Below are positions 1-10,690 of a stretch of DNA of 64,000 bases, in pieces; the first letter of the stretch is position 1; each line of letters begins with the position of its first letter. The stretch is taken from assembly GCF_910592395.1 (NCBI RefSeq), contig NC_088323.1, positions 10,899,501 through 10,963,500 on the forward strand. The letters run 5' to 3'. Made by a program: the position numbers and the translations under genes. The DNA is from Lineus longissimus (lineage: Eukaryota > Nemertea > Pilidiophora > Heteronemertea > Lineidae). Below the pieces are notes generated by a model. The model did not search any database, was not told the DNA's origin, and saw only the letters and a list, made by a program, of their open reading frames with translations.

Positions 1-852
1 AAATTTTGAAAAAAATATGGAAGGTACTTCTAGCAAAGATGCATCATATATCCTCCGGGTTTTTGATTTGACCTCCTTTTCAAGGTCACAGAGGTCAAAT
101 GGTGTAAATTGGCCGTTAGGATGTAACGATGGCACGTTTCTAAACTGCAATGACTATTGATACCAAATTTGGTACACATTTACCCCTTAGTCAGGTGATC
201 TCAGGGACCGAAGTTTGGTCCAGTATGATTCACCACTTGACCACCAGGGGGCAAAATCCAAAAACCTTAAAAATGTGATTATTCCTTAACTTCTTGCCCG
301 ATTGCCACCAATTTGATATCATGGGTACATCTAACCACCATACAGTATATGTCACACAGGTTTTTAATTTGACCTTCTTGTCAAGGTCACAGAGGTCAAA
401 TGGCGTAAATTCGCCGTCAGGCCGTAACTATGGCACGTTTCTTAACTGCAATGACTATTGATCACAAATTAAGTACACATGTACCCCTTGGTCAGGTGAT
501 CTCAGGTACCGAAGTTTGGTGCGATCTGATTTGCCGTTTGGCCTCCAGGGAGGGGGCCAAATCCTAAATTCTTCAAAATGCCATTATTCCTAGTAATGAC
601 TTGCCCGATTGGCACCAATTTTATATCATAGGTACATCTAATTCTAACAACCATTCAATGTGTCACCCGGGTCTTCTTTGATTTGACCTACTTTTCAAGG
701 TCACAGAGGTCGAATGTACTGTAAATTAGCCATTTTGGGGAAATTGTAATTGCTTGGACCTACATCAAACCTAACACTACATGACACAATACCATGCTCT
801 TTATCCATCTTTCCACCACATGAGGTGAGCACAATGGCCCTGGCCATTTTTT
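1..852 (+). mobile_element. A-family repeat, 5' end outside window
   Basis: Non-coding repeat. It matches the copies at 27835-28640 and 60339-61457 closely: the first bases here align with about 28092 and 60603. Two to three core units can be seen, each with the block AAGGTCACAGAGGTCAAA (near 82, 383 and 697) and the phrase CCACCAGGGGG. The 3' end shows AGGTGAGCACAATGG followed by the small palindrome TGGCCCTGGCCA and a T-run. No protein is encoded. The boundary is seen directly; assignment to a Helentron-like class is inference. Confidence 0.75.
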
Positions 853-1368
853 AAGGTGTTATCCCAATGTTCCCCGGGTACCAATCTGAATGGCAGGGTG
901 CTGTATGGGTGAACTTGCCATGTGTTGGATGTGCATCATTTGAAGACATACTGAAAACTGAGTGACCGAGTGACTAGCTGGGCTCAACATTATACTTGCA
1001 GAACACTGGCCTTTCAATTGGGGGAACAAGAACTCTGTGAACAAAGATACGCACGCCCTTAATAGCACAATCCATTATGCCTGAGAAATAATTGATTACG
1101 TAATGCCAATTTGCCCCCTAGGCAAATGCCAATCCACGCCTTGGCACATTTCGTGACCTTTCTGCCAAATTCCTTGCCCAAAGACCTACACCTCACACTT
1201 TGTGACCATTCTGCATACCAAGTGCCTTACCCAACGACCAATTCCTCAACTACCAACATTAGCACATGTTCTCAGCTCCCAATTCCCACTTGGATATCAT
1301 ATATGTTGAGAGCACACCGGGGTGGATAGCGATGACGAGTCGGTTCAAAACCTGGCGCTGGCACTGGC

Positions 1369-2111
1369 GCCGAATCGGTAGATGTCGTCCTGGGTATACC
1401 TAAACATTACCCAGGACGAACCTGGGTAGTTACCTAGAATCGTCCTGGGTAACTTTTAGGACAGTTAACATTACCCAGTTTGAAATCCGTGCATTTTTCA
1501 ACCTGCGGGCGAGGTTCTTGAAAACGGTACTTTAGCTTTTTGCAGTCGAAATGGCTGTCAAAGTTTCTGTTGATGGTTGAAAAGCGTATTAAGCATCAAT
1601 CCCGTCGTTTAGATCGTAAAAAGGCAGAGAAATTAAAAAGAAATTGATTGAAGTCATGAATGGTGAAGTTAAACTCCGCGAGGGGGCAAAACAAGACTCT
1701 AGTCTAAGCTGCAGTGGTTGGCTAAGGATGAATTTATTTGCAATGGGGCGGGAAATTGCCGGTGGCATACTTTGAGATTGTAAGTTTGTTTTTCAAAAGT
1801 TCAACACCTGGCAAAGTCTTTGCGAGAAGTCCTTCTAGGCCACCTACAGCACACTGCTTTCGTATCTCAAGCAGGTCAGGGTGGCGTGGCTCTTCTTTAT
1901 CGTCATCATCATAATGCCGTATTAAATCCATTTCATTCCGTTTGTGTGAGAAATGAATACGACATCAACAGATCAATGTCATGAATGTCGCCAGAGCACA
2001 TGTTTAGTGTCCTAAACATTACCCAGGACCATCCATGGTAACTTTTAGGATTACCCAAGTTGGTCCTGGGTAATGTTTAAGTATACTCAGGACGACATCT
2101 ACCGATTCGGC
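1369..2111. mobile_element. 743-bp inverted-repeat element with 9-bp TSD (Mutator-like MITE)
   Basis: The terminal inverted repeats begin GCCGAATCGGTAGATGTCGT and continue with mismatches for about 90 bp. They contain repeated copies of ACATTACCCAGGAC in both orientations. The element is flanked by GGCACTGGC at 1360-1368 and again at 2112-2120, a perfect 9-bp target duplication, although the site lies in a (GGCACT)-like simple repeat that could imitate one. Nine-base duplications are typical of Mutator-like transposons; that assignment is inference. A short open stretch on the minus strand (1734-1931) is discussed in findings. Confidence 0.75.
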
Positions 2112-2197
2112 GGCACTGGCACTGGCCCCAAGGTGATTTCTGGTCTGCAGACTAGATTTTGCTAACAACACAGCAGCACCAATATACCCTTGTGGTC

Positions 2198-3272
2198 GGT
2201 AGTTGATAAAGCTTGGAATCGGTGAAACCTTGGAACCAGTGATAAACCTTGGAATTGTCAGTACTAAGCCGTGGTATCACTGTGCAAGTACCGCGTGAAA
2301 TCGGGTGCGTTCCTTCCACGATTTATACCCTTCCAACTGCCAATCTCGTCCCAGCTGACTTTATTGATAGCAATTTGTCAGTAGTTCCAGAAACCACCTT
2401 TTTTGGCGGATGACATCATCATGGAATGCATTTGAAATGCGTTGTTGTCGTTAAAATATAAACTTATATTCATGACGGGCCGCAATTGCAAATATCTAAT
2501 GATTTCTTTTCAATCAAAGCAAAAGAAAGGTTTTGTGATTGTTTTGTATTCCATATACTGAAATAAAACGTTTTATTAGAAGAATCATTTTGTATATATA
2601 ATGCTCTGATTAAGCTTGGTAGATTGGACAAACATGCACACGGAAATCACTAAAAAATGTGTTTGCTTAGAACTGGTGACATCACGAAAAGATATCTACA
2701 TCCCTCGATGTGTACATGAAGATGTACGAAATGGCTCACAGCGAAGGAATTTGTTCACATTTTTCATCTCCAAACCCGGCTAAAACCTTCGGTAATAAAA
2801 CCTTCATCTACGATTCTTGTCATGTTTAAGATGATGTACGGATAAGTGCCAGCCGGTACTGCATGATGTAGTCAGTCTTCTCTGTATCACCCTGTATGAT
2901 CACACCGCTCCGTAATTCAAATAGGCCCCCTGTGATGGGGTAGTAAGCGGAGCGCTGATTGGTCTATATTATGGTTGTGTGGTGGGCGTGTCGTGACGTG
3001 CATGCCCATATTTTGGGAGATCAGTAATGTACACTGGAGGCGAGGTATGACTGGGTTGTTCTGAAATATAGATTGTTGAATCGGATATGCGACTGATTTC
3101 TAAACTACTGTCAAATTCCGATCTGATCATGTAAAAATAATCTCCAAATAGTGATTCGTAACCACCTTAGGTTCCAATCGCATTATTTCATGTTTTTATG
3201 CATTTTTAGGACCTATTCCAAGGTTTATCACTGGTTCCAAGGTTTCACTGATTCCAAGCTTTATCAACTACC
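2198..3272. mobile_element. 1075-bp inverted-repeat element with 9-bp TSD
   Basis: The ends are inverted repeats of about 65 bp starting GGTAGTTGATAAAGCTTGGA; the right end is seen as TCCAAGCTTTATCAACTACC. The flanks carry CTTGTGGTC at 2189-2197 and 3273-3281, a perfect 9-bp duplication. The interior has no recognisable coding region, so the element is non-autonomous. The TIR differs from that of the neighbour at 1369-2111, so it is a separate family of possibly the same superfamily. Confidence 0.8.
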
Positions 3273-3281
3273 CTTGTGGTC

Positions 3282-4088
3282 AAGTGTTGTGAAGTACAGA
3301 AAACTTATACAGTAATCATTTTATTCTCAAAGGGTTGCAAGCAGGGACCCTGGGGCTGGGCCTGGCCGACACTGGTGTGTACTCGGTGTATGCCTCCGTG
3401 TAGGCCTATTATGATCGTGTACATCCATGTACAAATCATCATACGATTATCGGATGACGATGATTATATGTTTTCGGACATAAAAACACATTGATAGTAG
3501 GCATAAATCTGAATCATAGTGATCGTAATCCATGCCTGATCACAGTAGGCCTAGTTCTGACACAAATATTGGCCCAAGTATATACCGGTTGTCCTCTTCC
3601 AGTTGAAACAACATGATCTCCAGAGCTAGAGATCCATGCATGCACACTCCTTTGTAAAATGTCAGGCTATGCACATGGCATAAGGGATTGTCTGCAGCCG
3701 GCAGCCACTTTTGCATTGGGGGCTTGAGAAAGGAATTTGGTTAAGTTTTAAAAATCAATGGCTTTTACAGACACAATAAGCTGCAATCCTCATCAGTTTT
3801 CACCAATTGCACTTTATAGGACGTAAAACCTATATATTTTGTTGTATTTTCTTGCAAAAACGCTGCCAGTGCCAGTGCCAGTGCCAGTGCCAGTGCCAGA
3901 GTGCCAGTGCCTGGTTATGAACAGACCCAGTGATGACTGTGAGTCCAGACTTTCCCTGTTCAGTCCAGTCTTTTGTAATCAATAGTTTTCCAATACCAAG
4001 AAGTAGCATGAAGCTGAAGCAGGCTCTTACATTTGAAAAACCCAGGAGAGCAATTGTCAGCGCCCTTGAAATACGTGCCTTAGCAGCG
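3282..4088. other. Unassigned intergenic DNA with CCAGTG microsatellite
   Basis: I see no gene in this stretch. At about 3864-3910 there is a short (CCAGTG)n microsatellite. Related GGCACT/GGCATT runs occur at 1350-1370 and 57862-57885. The long minus-strand frame across 3830-4207 is produced by this microsatellite and the GGTAAAAATCCCC repeats and is not a gene. Confidence 0.5.
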
Positions 4089-4302
4089 GTGTTATGTGAA
4101 TGTAGGTAAAAATCCCCGCCGGTAAAAATCCCCCAAGGTAAAGATCCCCCCGGTAAATATCCCCCCAGTAAAAATCCCCCTACAGTTAAAACATGTGTAT
4201 TGTGCATTAGGCCTATAGCTTAGGCTCAGGCTTGTTTTCCATGATTACGTATATTCCCCCGATTCTAATGTTGGGTAAGCGTTTTCTTTGCCGCCTAAGT
4301 AA

Positions 4303-5196
4303 TGCCGTGGTCACACTGGGGTTTTAACACGAATTGAATTCGAATTAAAACGTTGATACGTATTGGGGCGTCACACTCAATTCGGTTCATACCGATCTCA
4401 ATCCGCTTTAACCAACACGGTTCTTAAACCGAATTGAATGCGAATCAGTTAATCCGAATCAACGAAACCGTATTGAGATTTCAAGTGTGACGCGCTTGAT
4501 ACGAATTAAGGTTTTCGATCGCACTGCGCATGCGCCCGGCGCATGGAAAGTGACCTTTGACCGCGGGAACTAGTGATCCGAACTAGTTAACTGATGTATT
4601 TAAATGATCTCATTAACTCAAATCGTTTTTCGTTATGCCATAGAATAGGGAAATATCAACTCCCTTGCACGTGACTTGCATTGCCATTTCCTGGCAAGGT
4701 ATGTTGCCGCCGGTTCGTTGGTCAAAGGTACGCTGGTCAGCAACATTGTCGCGGCGGGGTTTTCCCCGGTTTTGGCCTCGTTTTCGAGGGCGAGGCCGGG
4801 ATTCTCCGCATTTAGCGACGGTGGTGTTGACTCGCTGAGGACACTCCTCTTTGACCCGAACTTTGGCAATAGGCATGGCCAGGAGATGGAAATGGTCAAG
4901 CACCTTACGCGATTTTAACTTGTTAATAATGACTGTGTGTTACTGTGATATTATACTTATATGTTTTGTACTTGTAAATTTTATTCTCCCTTAAGGGAGG
5001 TTAATAAATAATAATAATAATGATAATAGATGGCGCGTCGTTAGTATGCATTGAGTGTGGCGCGTTTTAAACCGATTTGAATGCGTATTCGGGCCAGTGT
5101 GACGCGACCGTTCTGAAACTGGATTAACCAATTCGTATTCCGGAGAGCGCTCTACGGAATTCGGTTTCAATTCGCATCCAGTGTGAACACACCATA
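4303..5196. mobile_element. Harbinger-like MITE nested in E copy 1
   Basis: The ends are imperfect inverted repeats: TGCCGTGGTCACACTGG on the left, CCAGTGTGAACACACCATA on the right. Subterminal sequence is rich in inverted GAATTGAA/CGAATT words. TAA flanks both sides (4300-4302, 5197-5199). The paralogous empty site is at about 57413-57435 in E copy 2, where CCGCCTAAGTAA runs into AAGAAGTGAAC. A TAA duplication is what PIF/Harbinger elements make; family assignment is inference. The GC-rich interior gives overlapping open frames on both strands (4613-4918) that I do not consider genes. Confidence 0.6.
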
Positions 5197-5268
5197 TAAG
5201 AAGTGAACAAGTAAATTTGTATCTATACTATAATGCGCGTTGTGGCCGCTATTTAGGAGGTAATTTTT

Positions 5269-6900
5269 GGCTCACCGTAAGGGGAGTCTATATGATAGCG
5301 CTGTGTCCGTCGTCGTCGTCGTCGTTGTCGTCGTCGTCGTATCCTAACAGTGGCACGTTTTTTAACTGCTAGGGCTATGAACTTGAAACTTTGTACACAG
5401 AATGCCCTAGGTCAGCTGACCTCTGACACTGATTTTCGGTCCGATCTGATTCTCTGTTTGGCCACCAGGGGGCCAAATGTCGATATCTAAATAGTGTGAT
5501 ATCTCGCTTTAGTGACTTGTTTTCGATAAAACTTTTGTTGTAGGTACTCATAGCAAATATACATTTTATATTATACGGGTTTTTAATTTGACCTTGTTTT
5601 CAAGGTCACAGAGGTCATATGGCGTAAATTGGCCATTAGAGTGTAAACTATGGCACGTTTCTTAACCACTAAAGCTATGAACTTGAAACTTGGTACATAT
5701 AACCCCCTATATCACATAGCCTCTGGTGCTGAATTTTGGTTCGATCTGATTCCTAGCTTTGCCACCAGGGGGCCAAAAGTGGAAATCTAAAAAGTGTGAT
5801 ATCTCGCTTATAAGTGATTTGTTTTCGATAAAACTTTTGTTGTAGGTACTCATAGCAAATATACATTTTATATTATACGGGTTTTTAATTTGACCTCGCT
5901 TTCAAGGTCACAGAGGTCATATGGCGTAAATTGGCCATTAGACTGTTAACTATGGCACGTTTCTTAACCACTAAAGCTATGAACTTGAAACTTGGTACAT
6001 ATAACCCCCTATATCACATAGCCTCTGGTGCTGAATTTCAGTTTGATCTGATTCTCAACTTTGCCACCAGGTGGCCAAAAGTGGACATCTAAAAAGTGTT
6101 ATATCTTGCTTATAAGTGACTTGTTGTCGATAAAATTTTTATGGTAGGTACTTTTAGGAAGAATACATCACATATCTTAAGGGTTTTCAATTTGACCTAC
6201 TTTTCCAGGTCACAGAGGTCATATGGCGTAAATTGGCCGTTAGAGGGTAAACTATGGCACGTTTCTTATAATCTTAACCAGTAAAGCTATGAACTTGAAA
6301 CTTGGTGCATATAATCCCCTACATCAGATAACCTCTGATGCCAAATTTTGGCCCGATCTGATTCTTTATTCGGCCACCAGGGGGCCATAATGGAAAAAGT
6401 AAGAAGTGCAATATCTTGCTTATTTTTAGTGATTCGTTTTCAATAGCATTTTTATGGTAGGTTCTCCTAGCAAGGATACATCACATATCATATGAGTTTT
6501 TGATCTGACCTGCTTTTCAAGGTCACAGAGGTCAAATGGCATTAATTGGTCATTTGATTGTAACTATGGCACATTTCTTAACCACTAAAGCTTTGAAATT
6601 GAAATTTGATACACATGACTCCCTACGTCATGTAACACCGAATTTCGATCTGATCTGGTACTCAACTCGGCCACCAGGAGGCCAAAACTAAAATAGGTAA
6701 AAAGTGCAATATCTCGTTTATTAGAGACTTGTTTTTGATGATATTCTTATGGTACTTACTCCAAGCAACGATACATCACATGTGTCATATCGACTTTGGT
6801 TTGACCTATGTACTATACATGTACAATGTTTCTTAATCTGGATGAATTCCAAAGCACCAAATCTCTATACGGTGAGCACAATGGCCCCTGGCCGTTTCAT
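5269..6900 (+). mobile_element. A-family repeat, long copy with tandem core
   Basis: It begins after a T-run at 5264-5268 with GGCTCACC, then a (GTC)n microsatellite (about 5307-5342), then about five tandem units of roughly 300 bp. Each unit carries a GGCACGTTTCTTAACC block, a CCACCAGGGGGCC block and a TTGACCT...AGGTCACAGAGGTCA block. The 3' end is GGTGAGCACAATGGCCCCTGG with a TGGCC/GGCC hairpin and a TTTCAT tail. It lies inside E copy 1. Frames across 6749-7177 are incidental. Confidence 0.75.
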
Positions 6901-6902
6901 TG

Positions 6903-7720
6903 TTTCAAAATTGGGCCTTGGAAATGCGTCGAATTCTTGCAACCTTTGGCTTCGTAGGTCTGGATCATACGTAAGAGTGTCACTGAGGGTGTCATATGTC
7001 GAATATCTTCGTGGTTTTAGAATAAATAACAACTTTTCAGAGAGCACGTCGACTGGAGAGCTCCGCTCATTCTCAAAAGCATACGCAAACTTCACGCATA
7101 TTCTCCCTGCCACATCATTATTAGCTTACAGCACGTATGTAGTGCTACACAACCTGGTCCATGGTGCAGGGTATTAGCAGGGAGATTAATGATAAGCCTA
7201 TTCTATTTTAGTTCTATTCGAGAAACACTGACCTGAGTGATTAGGCAAATTCTGCAGAGTGGCCTACCGGAACATGCAGTCAGGGTATCAATAAACAGTT
7301 ATGCCAGGATGGACAAAATATGTACAGTGGCCAGCGCTTGCTCTTTGATTTATTCTTTACTGACTGATGTTGTCAGTTTGAATTGCGTTCTGCATCTCTC
7401 CATGCACCTGGCTTTGGTCCGACAGTGGCATTGGGTACGGGCGAGGGGGTGGGTGATATGCCTAATATGTGCGGGCCTTATTTGGAACAGGACCTGCTGT
7501 CACTGGTCTCAATGCATTGTGTAAAATAGCGTACTCCAATCAATCTATTGGGGGTTGCATGTAGATAGCAGCAATAAGTCCCTAAATGCAGTTCATTGCG
7601 TGTTTAACCTTTAATAAAACTTCAGTAACGTTAGAAATTTAATGTAGTTCAATCATCGTGCCCATTTAACTAATGTATATTACATTTCAACTTTGCCCGC
7701 CCCATGGGTATATGCTAGTA
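6903..7720. other. Unassigned sequence inside E copy 1
   Basis: This stretch is absent from E copy 2, so it came with, or as, a further insertion. I recognise no repeat ends or protein in it. Confidence 0.4.
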
Positions 7721-7948
7721 AAAAAAATGGTGTAATTTATTTCATAATGATTCTGCTATAGCCTACAACAGGCCTACTGTAGGGGATATTTACCAAGGAG
7801 ATTTTTACCTGGGGGATTTTTACCAGGGGGATTTTTACCTGGGGGGGGGGATATTTACCGGGGGGATTTTTACCTGGTACCGTGTTATGTATCTACCATA
7901 TGACAGTCACTCATCACCATCTATGATTCCTGGCCTGTAAATTGGACA

Positions 7949-8503
7949 ATGGAGCGCCGTTTCAACCAAAATTTTGGAGTGCAATCTTTCCAATTTCACG
8001 CCCCTCAAAAGCGAGAGCCTGCTGAAGACTATTTTCCTACTGCCACATCAGACATGCTCAGACATGGCCTTTTGTTCAGCAGGCAGAATATACATGCTGA
8101 TCTGATTTTCTCAAGAGTCCGTGCTTTAAAGGAATCCTTCAACTCTGCCGATTAAAACCGTGCATCGGCAGGAGAACAAGTAGGCCTAGCTCCCTATGCG
8201 TTTGAGTACACACCCGAAGTGCTGGCTGAACGTGATCTTGATGGTGGTGTGGCTGCTGTGGAGCTTGAAGATGATGTACCACTCGATGACGAAGGCCACG
8301 AGGATCGCACCCAGATGCCTGTGGAGGAATGGTGCATGTGCCATGGCTGCATGGTGATGCCCACAAACTTTGAATGTGACTGCTGCCAGGATATCAATGC
8401 CATCACCGCAAAAATGGAAGAGACTAATGGTGACCTTGATCATTGTGTTGATCTGGAGTGCATCCCCATTGCATGTGTGACGTCATCGGAGAGAGACATT
8501 TGA
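7949..8503 (+). pseudogene. P2X7-type cysteine-rich domain frame, interrupted by one stop
   Basis: One frame runs from ATG at 7949 to TGA at 8501-8503 with a single in-frame TAA at 8153-8155. The downstream part reads through LAPYAFEYTPE, an acidic linker, and then a Cys-rich motif EEWCMCHGCMVMPTNFECDC followed by CQDI. The pattern WCxCxxCxxMPTxxECxCC resembles the intracellular C-terminal domain of P2X purinoceptor 7, which in invertebrates and fish is also found in many lineage-expanded, non-channel proteins. The usual downstream Cys/His segment is only weakly kept. A possible splice acceptor (CGGCAG) ends at 8170, so the frame could instead be a last exon starting at 8171 with the stop falling in an intron. 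No channel segment is visible. Family call moderate; status (exon or dead copy) unknown. Confidence 0.5.
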
Positions 8504-8689
8504 ATCAAAATGGATGTCTTCATAGGCAGTAATAAAAGCATGATTTTTCGCTGTTTCTAACTCTGTATTAACTTAAATTTTCAGCAGGTCGTTTCTAATG
8601 CCCATGGATCACCGAAAGGTGGAAATGTTGTAGTTATTGCAATTGCGGAATTTAGATGACACCTATCATTTAAGGGTTGACCATTGGCA

Positions 8690-8874
8690 CCACCATTTTG
8701 GCTAGAACATGAAATCCTTAAGCAATAAGAGCCTTTTCAAAACAAAGTGAATGTCAATTTAAAGGATGGGAGTCTGCTCTTCATTTTCCAGAGAACAGCC
8801 GCTGAGATTTTAAGATTTTGGAGGACTTGTTCTTATTGCTTTAGGATTTCACGTTCCAACCAAAATGGTAACCT
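8690..8874. mobile_element. Small foldback MITE
   Basis: An inverted repeat of about 44 bp, mostly matched: the left arm runs through CCATTTTGGCTAGAACATGA and the right arm through TTCACGTTCCAACCAAAATG. About 95 bp separates the arms. No coding capacity and no clear target duplication. Confidence 0.6.
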
Positions 8875-8962
8875 CGGCATCAGGAATGATTTCTATCCCA
8901 GCTTACACTTTTGCTAGATTTGGTCTCACAAGCCAGTCTGGAGAATGCCTCCAGCTGAGGGT

Positions 8963-9980
8963 AGTATGTAAACACTGAAACGTTTCAAAAGAAACAGGTC
9001 AAACGAAACGAGTCAAATAAATGGTCAAAACGTGAAATTGAAAATGCACTGTGGATGTGTCGTTTTTCAAGGCTCTGTTTTGTAATTTTACCGCATAAAA
9101 GCCACAGCAATTCAAACAGAAAGCGATTAATCATAAATAGATTTCCACGGTCCATTCAGCTCTTTCACAATTTAGATAAATCGGTATTTCCCCATGTAAC
9201 CTCGTACCCTCCCCAATATTTAGCGCTATCGTATACTTTAACGACAATAACAACGATTTATTGGAACACGTTGAATTGAACATGTCCAATTTTGCCTTGA
9301 ACTCTTTGAACGTAGCACTCAGACACGGAGCATCAGCAGATCAGAGGTCATAGCATTATTCATGTTATTCCGCATTTCATTTGGCATTTCCCTGCCCTAA
9401 TTGGCCGCCATTATTGCCGAATGTGCTGGATCCACTCATTTCAATATTACAAGATGTTCAAAGCATATATTGATGCGAAACTTAAAAGACATGATAAGGG
9501 TGGTTCATTCAAACATTTCAATTGTAATTGTTTAATTTTAAACGCCATAACCTTTTATTATTTCGTCCCCAAAGTGAGTACGAATCTGTGGCCGTGGCCA
9601 TTTTCAGTTCAATTACACTGTGCGATCGCAATGCATAATGTACAGTAATTCGCCAACATGGAAGCCAATTCGGGCAGAGATAATATTTTAAATATTAACT
9701 CTGCTTTTGGAGATTGGCACGGGGACGAGGCTGATTTACTTATTGCACTGAAAATGTGGAATGCCAAGGCGGGTCGCCGTGTTGCAAACAATTTACCAAA
9801 TTCATCGCCTAAAAATCGATCCAGACTATCAAAGTCAAAGTACGTAAACAGAATTATTGTAATCATTATAACAGATCATGAGTATAATTATTCAGTAATG
9901 TTCATTTTTATGCCATATTTTTATTTTTGACTCGTTTCGTTTGACCTGTTTCTTTTGAAATGTTTCAGTGTTTACATACT
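8963..9980. mobile_element. 1018-bp DNA element with 54-bp TIRs and long flanking direct repeats
   Basis: The terminal inverted repeats are about 54 bp with a single mismatch, starting AGTATGTAAACACTGAAAC. CCAGCTGAGGGT flanks the left end (8951-8962) and recurs three bases beyond the right end (9984-9995). Allowing two mismatches, the direct repeat is 15 bp and abuts both ends. The interior has AT-rich frames on both strands (for example 9658-9930) without recognisable domains. The superfamily is not identified. Confidence 0.65.
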
Positions 9981-9995
9981 TCCCCAGCTGAGGGT

Positions 9996-10690
9996 CAACG
10001 AGGAGGCCCGGGTCTAGGATGCGAGGCATGTTCTGGAATCCATCTGAGGTCAATCCTTTGTCAATCCATAATCACTACAACCTATTCATTTTTAGATTTG
10101 CAGAGATCCAGGGGAGACGGTTAGAGCACTTTCAATGGATTTTTGATAGTTGCCTCTAAGTGGCCCCACAGTTTGTACCACATGGGTCCTAGAAAAAGGT
10201 GTGAGATTGGTTCAAAATAGACCTAATGTGTGTCAAGTTTGCCAAGTCATAGATTGGTGAAATGATATTTATATCTTCGTAAAGCAACAACCATATTGTT
10301 GCATATTGTGTGGGCGAGATATTGTTATAACAGCCACACCCTACACCTTTTTAAATTAGACTCAGCGACACATTTTAGAGCAATTTGGACGGATTTGATG
10401 TGATACGAAACCAATAGGTGGCGCCACCTTTGATACACCCAAATCCTACAAACGAAAGTTCCCGCTGTGATGCTGAAGTGTGTCCGGTCAAAGACATAAC
10501 ATGAAAAAATATTTATTTTCACCTGAAATACTTTTTCTAAATCCGATAAAAAAATGCTGGGTCGGTGCGGCTCTTCCTCATTCAAGTAGAGCTTGATTTA
10601 GTGAACAGCTGTATAAAAACAGCAAAATGATGAAATGGCGAAATGACAAAACGAAATGATCGATTAGTTGTGCTTGTATCCACAAAGGCC
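9996..10690. other. Unassigned DNA
   Basis: No gene or repeat end recognised. The minus-strand frame 10325-10585 has no family resemblance. Confidence 0.4.

Larger units (their letters stand above)
4098..7881. mobile_element. E-family element, copy 1, with nested insertions and 9-bp TSD
   Basis: The left end GAATGTAGGTAAAAATCC is followed by several imperfect GGTAAAAATCCCC units; the right end has the same units inverted and closes with CCTGGTACC. GTGTTATGT occurs at 4089-4097 and 7882-7890, a perfect 9-bp target duplication. Copy 2 at 56516-57593 has the same ends and inner sequence. Removing later insertions (4303-5196 and a block from about 5224 to 7706 that includes an A element) leaves a core of a few hundred bases, so the original element was a small MITE. 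No coding region. Confidence 0.75.

Noticed and set aside
4613-4918. Overlapping frames of 80-96 codons on both strands
   Set aside because: GC-rich interior of a MITE; open on both strands, with no recognisable transposase motif.
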